Below are positions 1 to 17,379 of a stretch of 64,000 nt of DNA, one piece after another. The DNA comes from Pelomonas sp047654805 (GTDB taxonomy: Bacteria > Pseudomonadota > Gammaproteobacteria > Burkholderiales > Burkholderiaceae_C), in contig NZ_JASGIV010000001.1 of NCBI RefSeq assembly GCF_047654805.1, positions 4,340,001 to 4,404,000 on the forward strand. Reading direction: 5' to 3'. Each line of letters opens with the position of its first letter. Positions within the stretch are counted from its first letter, which is position 1. A program made the translations under genes and the position numbers. The notes beneath the pieces are model-generated. The model did no database searches. It was given only the letters and a program-made list of their open reading frames with translations, and had not been told where the DNA came from.

Positions 1-1137
1 CAGCGTCGCATTGGTCTTCTGCAAGGCCTGTTCGGTCTCCAGCAGCGACTGCGCCATCGACCTCATCGCGTTGCTGAGCCTCGCCAACTCCAGCGAGGCA
101 GGTTCGACGGGGAACTCGGGGATACGGCGCTCGGCCTCCACGCGCTCGGCAATGCGCGCAAGCCGTTCGACCGGCTTGCTGACACGCCGCGCCAGCAGCA
201 GGGCCGCCAGCGTCAGCACTGCCGCCGCCAGGACGCCCAGCAGCACCAGTTCCCGCCGCAGATCGCGCACCGGACGCAGCGCCAGCTCCATGGGCTGGCG
301 CGCAACGATGCGCCAACCCAGCTCGGCATTGGTGCGCGTCAGCAGCGGCGCTTCGCTGGTGAGGTAGTCCCGACCGTCACCGAAGCGCAGCAGCCCCTCG
401 AAGCGCCCATTGGCCAGCGCCCTGGGCAGAACGAGCTCACCGCCGGCCTGGGCCACCGCCATCGCCTCGGGGTAGAGCACCCGGCCCTCGCGGTCGATGA
501 TGAGGGCGTCGATGCCGCCGCCAGGCTTCTGCCGGCGCGTCACACTCTCCACGACGCCGGTGATCCAGTTCCAGTGCGCCTGCGCCCCCACCACGCCCAG
601 CAACCGCCCCTCTGCATCGCGGATAGGCGCGGCGAAATCGATGAAGCGAGCCGGCTCGCTGCCCGGCGAAGCCGGCAGCAGGGCGGCCAGCGGCTGGGCG
701 TCATTCAAGTCCCCCACGTAGACGCGCTCGCGTGCAGCGATGAACCAGCCGCGCTGGGCAACCGAGCCACCGGTCAGCATTCCGCCCGTGGCTTGCAGCA
801 CCTTGCCGTCGGGGTCAGCCACGCCCACCCAGGCGAACTCGTCGTGAAGCTCCGCACGGCGCTCAAGCGCGTTGCGCACGCGGCTGCCGTCCAGAGGTCC
901 CTCGACGAGCTGAGGGGCGCCGCTGAGCAGCTTGATCTCGCGCTCGCGGTCGCGCAGCTGGGCGGCCAGCAGCTCAGCTGCGGACTGCGCGGTCGCGCGC
1001 ACGGCCGCCTGCTGAGCCGTGTAGAGCTCGTCGGTGGCAACCTTGCCGAGGTAGCCACCCACCAGGGCAAGGATGGCCAGCGACAGTCCGCCAAGCACCA
1101 GGCTGAGCTGGCTGCGCAGGCTGAGCGGGCCCCTCAT
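1..1137 (-). CDS. Cache-type membrane sensor, C-terminus beyond window
   Basis: The reading frame is open from the ATG at 1137 to the left edge, so about 379 residues are visible and the output domain is missing. The order is an N-terminal membrane segment (about residues 8-28), a roughly 250-residue extracytoplasmic region, a second membrane segment (about 295-315) and a HAMP-like linker containing 'RRVSKPVERLARIAERVE'. The periplasmic part starts with a long helix and resembles double-Cache (dCACHE) ligand sensors. The start codon overlaps the stop of the upstream gene in ATGA, so it is probably translationally coupled to the cyclic-nucleotide-binding membrane protein. The lost C-terminus could be a GGDEF, histidine kinase or other output; nothing visible decides this. 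Confidence 0.8.
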   Translation of the reverse strand, partial: MRGPLSLRSQLSLVLGGLSLAILALVGGYLGKVATDELYTAQQAAVRATAQSAAELLAAQLRDREREIKLLSGAPQLVEGPLDGSRVRNALERRAELHDEFAWVGVADPDGKVLQATGGMLTGGSVAQRGWFIAARERVYVGDLNDAQPLAALLPASPGSEPARFIDFAAPIRDAEGRLLGVVGAQAHWNWITGVVESVTRRQKPGGGIDALIIDREGRVLYPEAMAVAQAGGELVLPRALANGRFEGLLRFGDGRDYLTSEAPLLTRTNAELGWRIVARQPMELALRPVRDLRRELVLLGVLAAAVLTLAALLLARRVSKPVERLARIAERVEAERRIPEFPVEPASLELARLSNAMRSMAQSLLETEQALQKTNATL

Positions 1138-1757
1138 GCCTCGGAGGACGTGGCGGGATGGCTGCGCTGCACGTCGTGCATCAGCCGGGCGACGATGAGA
1201 CGCATGACATGGAAGCCGAGCTTGGGATTCTGATAGTAGAGCAGAGCCATCTCCTCCGCCGTGAGGCTGTAGACGACGCAGTCGCTCGTGGCCTCTAGTG
1301 TCAGCGTGCGACGTCTGTCGGGGGCGAACAGGCCGATCTCGCCGACCAGTGCTCCGGGCTGCAGTGTCTCGTCGTACTCCACCAGGCGCAGCGTGCCGGA
1401 CTCGAGGTAGAGCATCTCGGTCGCCACGTCGTCCTTGCGCCACAGCGTGGTACCGGTCGCGACGCTGCGGCGGTGCATGTGCGGCAGCAGCCACTCCGAG
1501 GCAGGCGTGTCGGCACGCGCGTTCTCTATGGCCTTGACAAGCTTCCTGATCTGCAGCGTCTTCTTGATGTTGATGGGCACCAATGCACCGTAGAGCAGCA
1601 GCGTCGGCAGCGCCGACTTGAGTGCGCCGTAGGCGACGAGGAAGCAGCAAGCCGTCAACGCAACGACGCGCAGCGGCAGCATGCTCTTCATCAGGTAGCT
1701 GGCCAGCATCAGCGCAGCGCCGATCAGGCCGAGAGCAGTGGCAAGTGTGTCGGTCAT
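1134..1757 (-). CDS. Membrane protein with cyclic nucleotide-binding domain
   Basis: This is a 207-residue protein. Residues 1-65 are hydrophobic and probably form three membrane helices; residues about 90-195 match a cyclic nucleotide-binding (CRP-like) jelly roll, including 'LYLESGTLRLVEYDE', 'GALVGEIGLFAPDRRRT' and 'SLTAEEMALLYYQNP'. The GE...R pair expected in the phosphate-binding cassette is present (GEIGLFAPDRR). No DNA-binding or kinase domain follows, so it is probably a membrane-anchored nucleotide sensor. It overlaps the lipase gene upstream (ATGA at 1754-1757) and the Cache sensor downstream (ATGA at 1134-1137). The ATG at 1757 is preferred over longer frames because those run through the lipase gene. 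Confidence 0.85.
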   Translation of the reverse strand: MTDTLATALGLIGAALMLASYLMKSMLPLRVVALTACCFLVAYGALKSALPTLLLYGALVPINIKKTLQIRKLVKAIENARADTPASEWLLPHMHRRSVATGTTLWRKDDVATEMLYLESGTLRLVEYDETLQPGALVGEIGLFAPDRRRTLTLEATSDCVVYSLTAEEMALLYYQNPKLGFHVMRLIVARLMHDVQRSHPATSSEA

Positions 1758-3574
1758 GGTTTTAGCAGGGCTTGGACTTCGGGACGGGCCAGCACCTCCT
1801 CGGCATGGACATGGCCTTGCTCGACGATGGCGTCGAAGCGCTGCCAGGCCAGCAGGCCCACGCGCTCCAGCGGCGGGTTGAAATAGACATCGCAGGCAGC
1901 CTGCGCGGCGCGGCGGCGCGAACTGCTGTAGAGGATGGTCACGTTCAGCAGATAGGCCGACAGCGCGGGCAGCCGGTAGCGCCGCCGGCCGCGCGGGCGC
2001 AACCGGTCGCGCAGCAGTGCCCAGGAACCGGGCACCTCGTCGAAATCGAGCTTGCGGGCCTTGTGCAGGCTCAGGTCGGCACCGATGACGAGGCCAATGC
2101 CGCGCCGCGCCCGCATCACGTCGACGGGGAAGTTGTTGAAGCTGCCGCCGTCGCAGAGCAGGTCGCCGTCGACGACAACGGGTGGCAGCGCTCCGGGGAT
2201 CGCAGTGCTCGCCCGCAGCGCCTGCTCCAGCGGGCCGCGGGTCAGCAGGGCTTCGCTGGCCTGGGAGTAGTTGGTGGCGATGCAATAGAAGGGTTTCCAC
2301 AGGTCCTCGATGCCGGCCCGGGCGCCCACCAGCGCGCCGAGGGCTCGGTCCAGGCTGGCGCGCAATCGCCGGCCGCGGATCAGCGAGATCAGTGGCAGCA
2401 GATTGAAGTCGCCGGTCGGATTTCGCCTGAAGGCATCGCGCGACACATCCATGACGCGCTGCAGCGGCTGGTCGCAGGCCACCAATGCCGCCATCACCGA
2501 GCCCATGCTGGTGCCGCCGACGCAGTCGATCTCCACGCCGTGCTGCTGCAGCGCGCGCAACAGGCCCAGGTGGGAAAAGCCGCGCGCGCCGCCGCCGGCG
2601 AGCACCAGGCCTACACCGCGCCGCGCCTGCAGCCGGGCCAGGCGCGCCATGTCGCCGGCCTGCGATGGCCGCACGTGGAAATGCTCGGCCACCGGCCGGC
2701 GCGCCAGCCAGGCCGCAGTGCCGCGCGGCGCCGGCGCATCGGTCGTGTGCAGCAGCACGAGGATCTCGGCAGCCTCGGTGCGCGGCGGCCGCTCGACCAG
2801 GCATTGCGTCTCGCTGGCATGCACGGCCGGCGCGGAATTCGCATCGGCCAACAGCAGCACCTCGTCGGCGTGGCGGCAGCAGCAGCGCGTCCACGGCGTC
2901 GGCGCGTCGTCGGCGAGCAGCAGTACGAAGTCGTGGGCAGACTCGACCTCGTCAAGCCACAGCGACACCTCCCGGTAGTGATCGCCACCATCGCCAACTG
3001 CCGCACGCACCGCCGCAGCGTCGACCACGCAGGCCCGCCCGAAGCGCCCCAGCTGCGCCGACAGGCCGCGGGCGAAACCGGCCAGGTCCACGCCCGCCGT
3101 GATGGGCAACAGCGTCTGCACGACAGGCGCGGCAAACGGCGCGGCGACATGCTCTGTCTGCAGCCGGTGCACGATCTGGCGCGTCAGCGCGATGCCAATC
3201 CCTGCATGGCGCTCTACGAGATGCAGGAACTGCGCCTTGTCCAGGCGCACCAGCAGCGAGTCGCGGATGGCCACGACAGTGGCAGAGCGCGGCGCATCCG
3301 TGTAGAGGCTCATCTCGCCGATGACCTGCCCGCGTCCCAGCTCCCTCACCATGCGTGGTGCCTCGCCGTCCTGGCCCACGTACGCACGCAGACGCCCACT
3401 GACCGAAAGGTACATGGAGTCGCCCGCCTCGCCCTGGCGCATCAGCGTCTGTCCGCCGGCCACCTCCACCCAGGCCAGTTGCTCGCGCAGCAGCCCCAGC
3501 GTGGCCGCGTCCAGTTCGCCGAAGGCACGGGCCAGCAGCTCTCCGAGCAAGCGGTCGTGGTAACCGCCGGTCAT
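1754..3574 (-). CDS. Patatin-like phospholipase with cyclic nucleotide-binding domain
   Basis: The 606 residues resemble bacterial neuropathy-target-esterase-like lipases. Residues about 10-135 form a cyclic nucleotide-binding domain ('LMRQGEAGDSMYLSVSG', 'GQVIGEMSLYTDAPRSATV'). Residues about 320-490 form the patatin hydrolase domain with the oxyanion-hole glycines GGGARG (327-332), the nucleophile Ser356 in GTSMG and the catalytic Asp475 in DGG. Family knowledge predicts lysophospholipase or phospholipase activity with a Ser-Asp dyad. The middle region (150-315) is like the linker of this family, and there is no obvious membrane segment. The gene sits between a nucleotide cyclase gene (ATGA overlap at 3571-3574) and a second cyclic-nucleotide-binding protein, so control by the cyclase product is a reasonable inference. 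Confidence 0.92.
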   Translation of the reverse strand: MTGGYHDRLLGELLARAFGELDAATLGLLREQLAWVEVAGGQTLMRQGEAGDSMYLSVSGRLRAYVGQDGEAPRMVRELGRGQVIGEMSLYTDAPRSATVVAIRDSLLVRLDKAQFLHLVERHAGIGIALTRQIVHRLQTEHVAAPFAAPVVQTLLPITAGVDLAGFARGLSAQLGRFGRACVVDAAAVRAAVGDGGDHYREVSLWLDEVESAHDFVLLLADDAPTPWTRCCCRHADEVLLLADANSAPAVHASETQCLVERPPRTEAAEILVLLHTTDAPAPRGTAAWLARRPVAEHFHVRPSQAGDMARLARLQARRGVGLVLAGGGARGFSHLGLLRALQQHGVEIDCVGGTSMGSVMAALVACDQPLQRVMDVSRDAFRRNPTGDFNLLPLISLIRGRRLRASLDRALGALVGARAGIEDLWKPFYCIATNYSQASEALLTRGPLEQALRASTAIPGALPPVVVDGDLLCDGGSFNNFPVDVMRARRGIGLVIGADLSLHKARKLDFDEVPGSWALLRDRLRPRGRRRYRLPALSAYLLNVTILYSSSRRRAAQAACDVYFNPPLERVGLLAWQRFDAIVEQGHVHAEEVLARPEVQALLKP

Positions 3575-4614
3575 GCGAGCACCAGCGCGAACACGTCGAC
3601 CGAACTCGTCTTGCCCTTGAACTGCACAGGCCCCAGCGGCTCGCAGGGCAGCACATCAGCAAGCTGGGCGCGGGTAGCGGCATCGATGAGCACTTCGCGC
3701 CCGGCCTGCTTGGTGTGCTGCTCCAGCCGGGCTGCCACGTTGACCGTGTCTCCGATACAGGTGTACGTGGCGCGCTGGCGCGTGCCGGTGTAGCCGGCCA
3801 CAACATCACCGCTGGCGATGCCCACGCCGATGTGGATCTCGGGCCTGCCCGCGGCGCGCTGCTCCTGGCTGAACTGGGCCACCATCTCGATCATCTCGGC
3901 CGCCGCCTGCACGGCGCATCGCCCTGGCGCCTGCAGCGGCTGCGGCGCGCCGAAGATGGCCATCAGGCCGTCTCCGATCATCTGGTTGACGACACCGCCA
4001 TGGCCGTTGATGGCCGCGAACATCAACGTGTAATAGGTATTGAGCAGCTCGATGATGTCCTCGGGAGGCTGGGACTCAGCCAGCGTCGTGAAGCCGCGGA
4101 TATCGCAGAACATCACCGTAGCCTGCACCTTGCGGCCGCCCAAGGCGAAGCCTTCGGCCTCTAGCTCCTCGGCCACCTCCCGGGTCGCGAAGCGGCGCAC
4201 CAGATCGCGCTGCCGGTCACGCAGGTGCTTGCGCTCCAGGCTTGCATTGATGCGCGCCTTCAGCAGCACGAGGTTGACCGGCTTGTGCAGATAGTCTTCC
4301 GCGCCCAGCTCGATGCAGCGCACGATGCTGTCCAGGCCCTCGACGGCCGAGGTCACGATGACCGGCAGCTCACTGAGCTCGGGGCTGGCTCGCAGCCGCT
4401 CCAGCAGCTCGATGCCGCCCATGCCCGGCATGTGGATGTCCACCAGCAGCAGGTCGAAGGCCTCCTGCTGCACCCGCGCAAGCGCGGCCAGGCCGTCCTC
4501 CGCCATCTCGACCTGGTGGCCTAGCAGCTCCACATGCCGCGCCAGCAGCAAACGGTTGACGCGGTTGTCCTCGACCAGCAGGATGCGCGCGCGCTTGGCT
4601 CTGCGGTCACGCAT
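3571..4614 (-). CDS. Response regulator fused to class III adenylate/guanylate cyclase
   Basis: This is a 347-residue protein. Residues 10-125 are a receiver domain with the acidic pair in 'LLVEDN', phosphoacceptor Asp59 in 'LLVDIHMPGM' and Lys111 in 'YLHKPV'. Residues about 163-345 are a class III cyclase domain with metal-binding aspartates Asp171 ('MFCDIRGFT') and Asp215 ('MIGDGLMAIFG'), plus 'YTCIGDTVNVAARLE'. A phosphorelay should therefore control synthesis of cAMP (or cGMP). It overlaps the Hpt gene by 8 bases and the lipase gene by ATGA. The Hpt neighbour and upstream hybrid kinases are the natural phosphodonors. Substrate choice between ATP and GTP is not settled here. Confidence 0.93.
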   Translation of the reverse strand: MRDRRAKRARILLVEDNRVNRLLLARHVELLGHQVEMAEDGLAALARVQQEAFDLLLVDIHMPGMGGIELLERLRASPELSELPVIVTSAVEGLDSIVRCIELGAEDYLHKPVNLVLLKARINASLERKHLRDRQRDLVRRFATREVAEELEAEGFALGGRKVQATVMFCDIRGFTTLAESQPPEDIIELLNTYYTLMFAAINGHGGVVNQMIGDGLMAIFGAPQPLQAPGRCAVQAAAEMIEMVAQFSQEQRAAGRPEIHIGVGIASGDVVAGYTGTRQRATYTCIGDTVNVAARLEQHTKQAGREVLIDAATRAQLADVLPCEPLGPVQFKGKTSSVDVFALVLA

Positions 4615-4948
4615 GGCGGCGCTCCTTCAGCGCTGCAGCCACGGCCTCGAACAGCGTGTCCAGTGCCTGCACGCGGGCCGCGGCCGCCACACCCAGCTCG
4701 GCCAGCGGCGTGTGCTCCAGCTCCCGTGCCGCGTCGGCAAAGTCCATGGCGCCGAAGGTCACGCCGTTGCTCTTCAGCGAATGCGCGCCGCGCCGGAAGG
4801 CCACGGCGTCGCCCGCCGCCAGCGCCGCGCGCAGCGCCGCCAGGCCCTGCGGTGCGTCCTCCAGGAAGGAGTCGATCAGCTCGGGCATGAAATCCGCCCC
4901 GGCGCTGTCCACCAGGGCCGCAAACACCTGTTCGTCGATCACCGCCAT
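4607..4948 (-). CDS. Hpt (histidine phosphotransfer) domain protein
   Basis: A 113-residue all-helical protein with the Hpt signature 'RRGAHSLKSNGVTFGA', phosphorylated on His56. The start at 4948 is chosen because AAGGAGGA lies just upstream; a longer frame starting at 5017 has no such site and adds an unlikely Trp/Cys-rich leader. It would shuttle phosphate between the receiver domains of the hybrid kinase just upstream (73-bp gap) and the receiver-cyclase just downstream (8-bp overlap). No other domain is present. Confidence 0.9.
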   Translation of the reverse strand: MAVIDEQVFAALVDSAGADFMPELIDSFLEDAPQGLAALRAALAAGDAVAFRRGAHSLKSNGVTFGAMDFADAARELEHTPLAELGVAAAARVQALDTLFEAVAAALKERRHA

Positions 4949-5021
4949 GGGCTCCTCCTTGGCGCCGCAGCGTCCCGGCGCTTCCCTGCACATCCATCGG
5001 TTGCCGATCCAAGGCACGTCA

Positions 5022-11324
<6,303 letters not shown>

Positions 11325-11367
11325 CGCGGGGACAAGCGAAGCTGAGGCGCCGGGAGTCTAGTCGGCC

Positions 11368-13749
11368 CTAGTCCGCCTGTGGGAGGGTGAGCCTCATGAC
11401 CGTCCCCAATGGGCTGGTACGCAACAGTTCCGCGCTGCCACCATGCATGTCCATCACGCGGCGCACGATGTACAGGCCCAGGCCGTGCCCCGATTCGGTC
11501 CCGCTGCCACCACGCGCGCCGCGGTTGAACAGCCGCGGCAGAAGTTCACGTGGAATGCCGGGCCCGGCGTCGGCTACCTCCAGCTGCAGGGCCGGGGGTT
11601 CGTCGAAGTCCATCACGTGCAGCGTCACCGGGCTCACGCCGGGGGCGTACTTCAGCGCGTTGGACAGCAGGTTGCGCAGAGCCAGCCGCAGCAGGCTCAT
11701 GTCCATCAGCGCCGTGCGCGTGGCCGTGTGCCGGCTGACGACGACGCGGTCGCGCTGCTCACGTGGCAGATCGGCGATGGTCACGGCGATCAAGGTGTCG
11801 ATGTCCGTGTCCTCGCGCGTGATGCGGCCACCGCCGGCGAGCAGGCTGGCGGCGGCCAGCGTGTTGTCCACGCCGGCCAGCACGGTACCCAGCACGGCCT
11901 GGGCCCGCGTCAGCCGCTCCTGTGCCTGACGCTCGCCACGACCGGCCAGGCTGGCGGCGGCGCTCTGCAGCGCCGCGCTTGCGTTGTTGAGCGGCTGGCG
12001 CACCTCGTGGGCCAGCACATCCAGCATCTCGGAGCGCTCGCGCAGCAGCTGGTCCAGCTCCTGCACGTGGCGTTCTGTGCGGCGGCGCATGCGCTGCTCA
12101 TGGGCCAGCTCGGCGCGGCGCTGCAGGTCCTCGGTGATGTCGTTCACCAGCGCCAGCGCCCGCAGCGGCTGCCCATCGGGGGTGTACTCCGCCACGGCAG
12201 AGACCAGCCCGTCGCGCAAACGCCCGTCGGCGCAGACCAGCTGCACCGGGCAGTCACCGATCTGGCCATCGCGCCACAGCGCCGGGTGATAGACCTCCCG
12301 CACCTGACGTGCGGACTCTGGCGTCATGAAATCGTCCACGAGCCGGCCGATGACCTGGGCTCGCTCGTAGCCCAGCCGCTCCAGCCAGCGGTCGGATACG
12401 CTGAGCACGCGGCCACCGGCATCGACCGAGTGCATCAACGCCGGCGTCGACTCGTACAGCACGCGCAGACGCTGGCGGTTGCGCTCCAGCTCGACGGCAG
12501 CGCGATGGTGTTCGGTGACGTCCTGGAAGGCGCCCACCAGCCGCACCGGCACGCCGTCCTGCCAGTCGACCTGGCCCTGTGCCAGCACCCAGATCTCGCG
12601 GCCACGAGCCGTCACCATGGGCAGCTCCAGGCTCCAGGACTCACCATGCTGGATGGCGCGCTGCACGGCGGCCTCGATGACCGGACGGGCCTCGGGCTTG
12701 TAGTAGCTGATGCCCTCCTGCAGGGTTGCCCGGTGGCCGGGCTCGAGGTCATGGATGCGGCAGGTCTGGTCGCTCCAGACCAGCTCCTGGGTCTGCAGGT
12801 CCAGGCTCCAGCCGCCAACGCCCGCCACGCGACCGGTCCGGTCAAGCAAGGCCTTGCTGTCGCGCAGCTCGCGCTGGGCGCTGATGCGGTCTGTCACGTC
12901 CTCGACGATGCCGACGAAGCCGCGCAGAACGCCGTCAGGTGCCAGCAGCGGCTTGGCGCGTGCCCAGACCTGGCGCAGACCACCGCCCAGGCGCAGCCGG
13001 TAGCGCATCTCGAAGGGCTGGCGCTGCTCGACGCTGCACCGCCAGTGGTCCAGCACGGCGGCGCGATCCTGCAACGCCAGCGTCGCGGCCCAGCCTTCGC
13101 CGAGGCCGGCCTGAGCCGACAGGCCGCACAGGCGCTGCCAGTTCGCATTCGTGTAGATGTAGTGGCCGAAGGCATCGGTGCGAAAGACGCCCAGTGGCGC
13201 CGTCTCGGCCAGCACGCCGAAGCACTGCTCGGCGGTCGCCGGATCGCTACTCTGCAGGGCTCGCTCGCGCATCATCAGCGCCTCGGCAGCGGCGTCGGCG
13301 AGACGGGTCAGCGCCTCGCGCTGGGCCTCGGTCAGCTCGCGCGGCCGGTAGTCGACGACGCAGAGCGTGCCTGGATGACTGCCGTCATCCAGGCGCACCG
13401 GCACGCCAGCGTAGAAGCGCAGCGGTGGGCTGGCCAGCACGTCGGGATGGTCGACGAAACGCGCGTCCTGCCGTGCGTCCCTGACCTCGAACAGCCCGTC
13501 AGCCAGCAACGTGTGGGCGCAGAAGGTCAACCCGCGCGGCGTCTCGCTGCGGCCGAAGCCGACCGCTGCCTTGAACCACTGGCGCTTTTCATCCAGCAGG
13601 CCCAGCAGCGCGACGGGCGTGTCGCAGATCTGTGCGGCCAGGGCGGCCAGGTGGTCGAACAGCGGCTCGGGCGCGCTGTCCATGACGGCCAGCGCCGCCA
13701 GGCGCGCGAGGCGGCGGTCTTCATCGGGCGGCGGGGGCGGGATCACCAT
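11368..13749 (-). CDS. GAF/PAS sensor histidine kinase
   Basis: A 793-residue soluble kinase. Residues about 10-170 are a GAF domain of the type with 'FCAHTLL' and 'FYAGVPV'. About three PAS/PAC units follow (roughly 190-300, 310-430 and 440-560), including 'LRGFVGIVEDVTDRI' and 'PVRLVGAFQDVTEHH'. A coiled linker leads to an H-box with His581 in 'LAHEVRQPLNN' and a HATPase domain ('LRNLLSNALKYAPG', 'DAGPGIP', 'GHGLGLYIVRRVMD'). There is no receiver, so a separate response regulator is needed. The ATG at 13749 is chosen because the longer frame to 13827 overlaps the divergent sigma factor gene. The 37-bp gap to that gene must hold both start regions. Confidence 0.9.
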   Translation of the reverse strand: MVIPPPPPDEDRRLARLAALAVMDSAPEPLFDHLAALAAQICDTPVALLGLLDEKRQWFKAAVGFGRSETPRGLTFCAHTLLADGLFEVRDARQDARFVDHPDVLASPPLRFYAGVPVRLDDGSHPGTLCVVDYRPRELTEAQREALTRLADAAAEALMMRERALQSSDPATAEQCFGVLAETAPLGVFRTDAFGHYIYTNANWQRLCGLSAQAGLGEGWAATLALQDRAAVLDHWRCSVEQRQPFEMRYRLRLGGGLRQVWARAKPLLAPDGVLRGFVGIVEDVTDRISAQRELRDSKALLDRTGRVAGVGGWSLDLQTQELVWSDQTCRIHDLEPGHRATLQEGISYYKPEARPVIEAAVQRAIQHGESWSLELPMVTARGREIWVLAQGQVDWQDGVPVRLVGAFQDVTEHHRAAVELERNRQRLRVLYESTPALMHSVDAGGRVLSVSDRWLERLGYERAQVIGRLVDDFMTPESARQVREVYHPALWRDGQIGDCPVQLVCADGRLRDGLVSAVAEYTPDGQPLRALALVNDITEDLQRRAELAHEQRMRRRTERHVQELDQLLRERSEMLDVLAHEVRQPLNNASAALQSAAASLAGRGERQAQERLTRAQAVLGTVLAGVDNTLAAASLLAGGGRITREDTDIDTLIAVTIADLPREQRDRVVVSRHTATRTALMDMSLLRLALRNLLSNALKYAPGVSPVTLHVMDFDEPPALQLEVADAGPGIPRELLPRLFNRGARGGSGTESGHGLGLYIVRRVMDMHGGSAELLRTSPLGTVMRLTLPQAD

Positions 13750-13786
13750 GGTCGGAAGCTTATGACATGGCTGGCAAGATGCCGAC

Positions 13787-14329
13787 ATGCATGAGGATGA
13801 TGTCGACGCGCTGATTGCCCGCGTCAATGCCGGCGAGCCCGGCGCCCAGGACGCGCTGTTCGCGACCGCCTACCCGGCGCTGCGCGAGCTGGCCAGCGCC
13901 CGGCTGCGCGACGGCGGCGGCCATGCTGGTGGGTTGCACACGACCCAGCTCGTGCACGAGAGCTATCTGCGCCTGGCCCGCAGTACCCGTCTGCGGCCCG
14001 AGACCCGGCGCGAGTTCTTCGCCCATGCGGCACGAGTCATGCGCGAGTTCATCGTCGACACGCTGCGCCGTCCGCGTGCCGGCGACGCGCTGACGCTGGA
14101 CACTGCCGTCGAGCTTGGCCTGCCAGCCGAGGCGGACGAGGTGCTTCGGCTGCACGACGCCCTCGGCGCGTTGCAGGCTGCTGAGCCGCGCCTGGCCCAG
14201 GTCGTCGAGATGCGCTACTTCGGTGGCTATACCGAGACCGAGATCGGCGAGGTTCTTGGCCTGACCGAACGCACCGTGCGCCGCGACTGGGACAAGGCGC
14301 GGTTGCTGCTGCTCGCGCTGCTGCGCTGA
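13787..14329 (+). CDS. ECF-type RNA polymerase sigma factor
   Basis: A 180-residue sigma-70 family protein of the TIGR02999 type. It has sigma-2 features ('TTQLVHESYLRLAR', 'FFAHAARVMREFIVD') and a sigma-4 helix-turn-helix ('MRYFGGYTETEIGEVLGLTERTVRRDWDKAR'-like segment, about residues 143-172). The next gene, 13 bp downstream on the same strand, is a Ser/Thr kinase. Sigma factors of this kind next to such kinases are known to be activated by phosphorylation in some bacteria (for example EcfP/PknT in Vibrio), so the pair probably forms one signalling unit. No anti-sigma factor gene is seen nearby. Confidence 0.9.
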   Translation: MHEDDVDALIARVNAGEPGAQDALFATAYPALRELASARLRDGGGHAGGLHTTQLVHESYLRLARSTRLRPETRREFFAHAARVMREFIVDTLRRPRAGDALTLDTAVELGLPAEADEVLRLHDALGALQAAEPRLAQVVEMRYFGGYTETEIGEVLGLTERTVRRDWDKARLLLLALLR

Positions 14330-14342
14330 CCGAGGTCGACCC

Positions 14343-17192
<2,850 letters not shown>

Positions 17193-17379
17193 CGAGGGCC
17201 CCGGGACCTACGGGCCAGGTGCCGAGACACCCCAAGCCGCCCAGGCTGAGGCCGCTTGCGGCTCAAACCCACCGCTGCTCTGATGCGCCTGTCGCAAGGC
17301 TGTGGCGTGAGCCACGGCGCGCCCTGCCAGACCGATCAGACACACTCGCGTTCAGCGCAGCGCATGTGGGTGAGGAGCT

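Noticed and set aside
1134..2894. A 586-residue version of the small cyclic-nucleotide-binding protein
   Set aside because: Residues before the ATG at 1757 are an Arg/Ala-rich out-of-frame reading of the lipase gene; the ATGA overlap at 1754-1757 supports the short form.
17193..17379. Possible RNA gene or terminator between kinase and peptidase genes
   Set aside because: Only a weak GCCGC-TT-GCGGC stem at 17251-17262 without a T-run was found; no tRNA-like fold.
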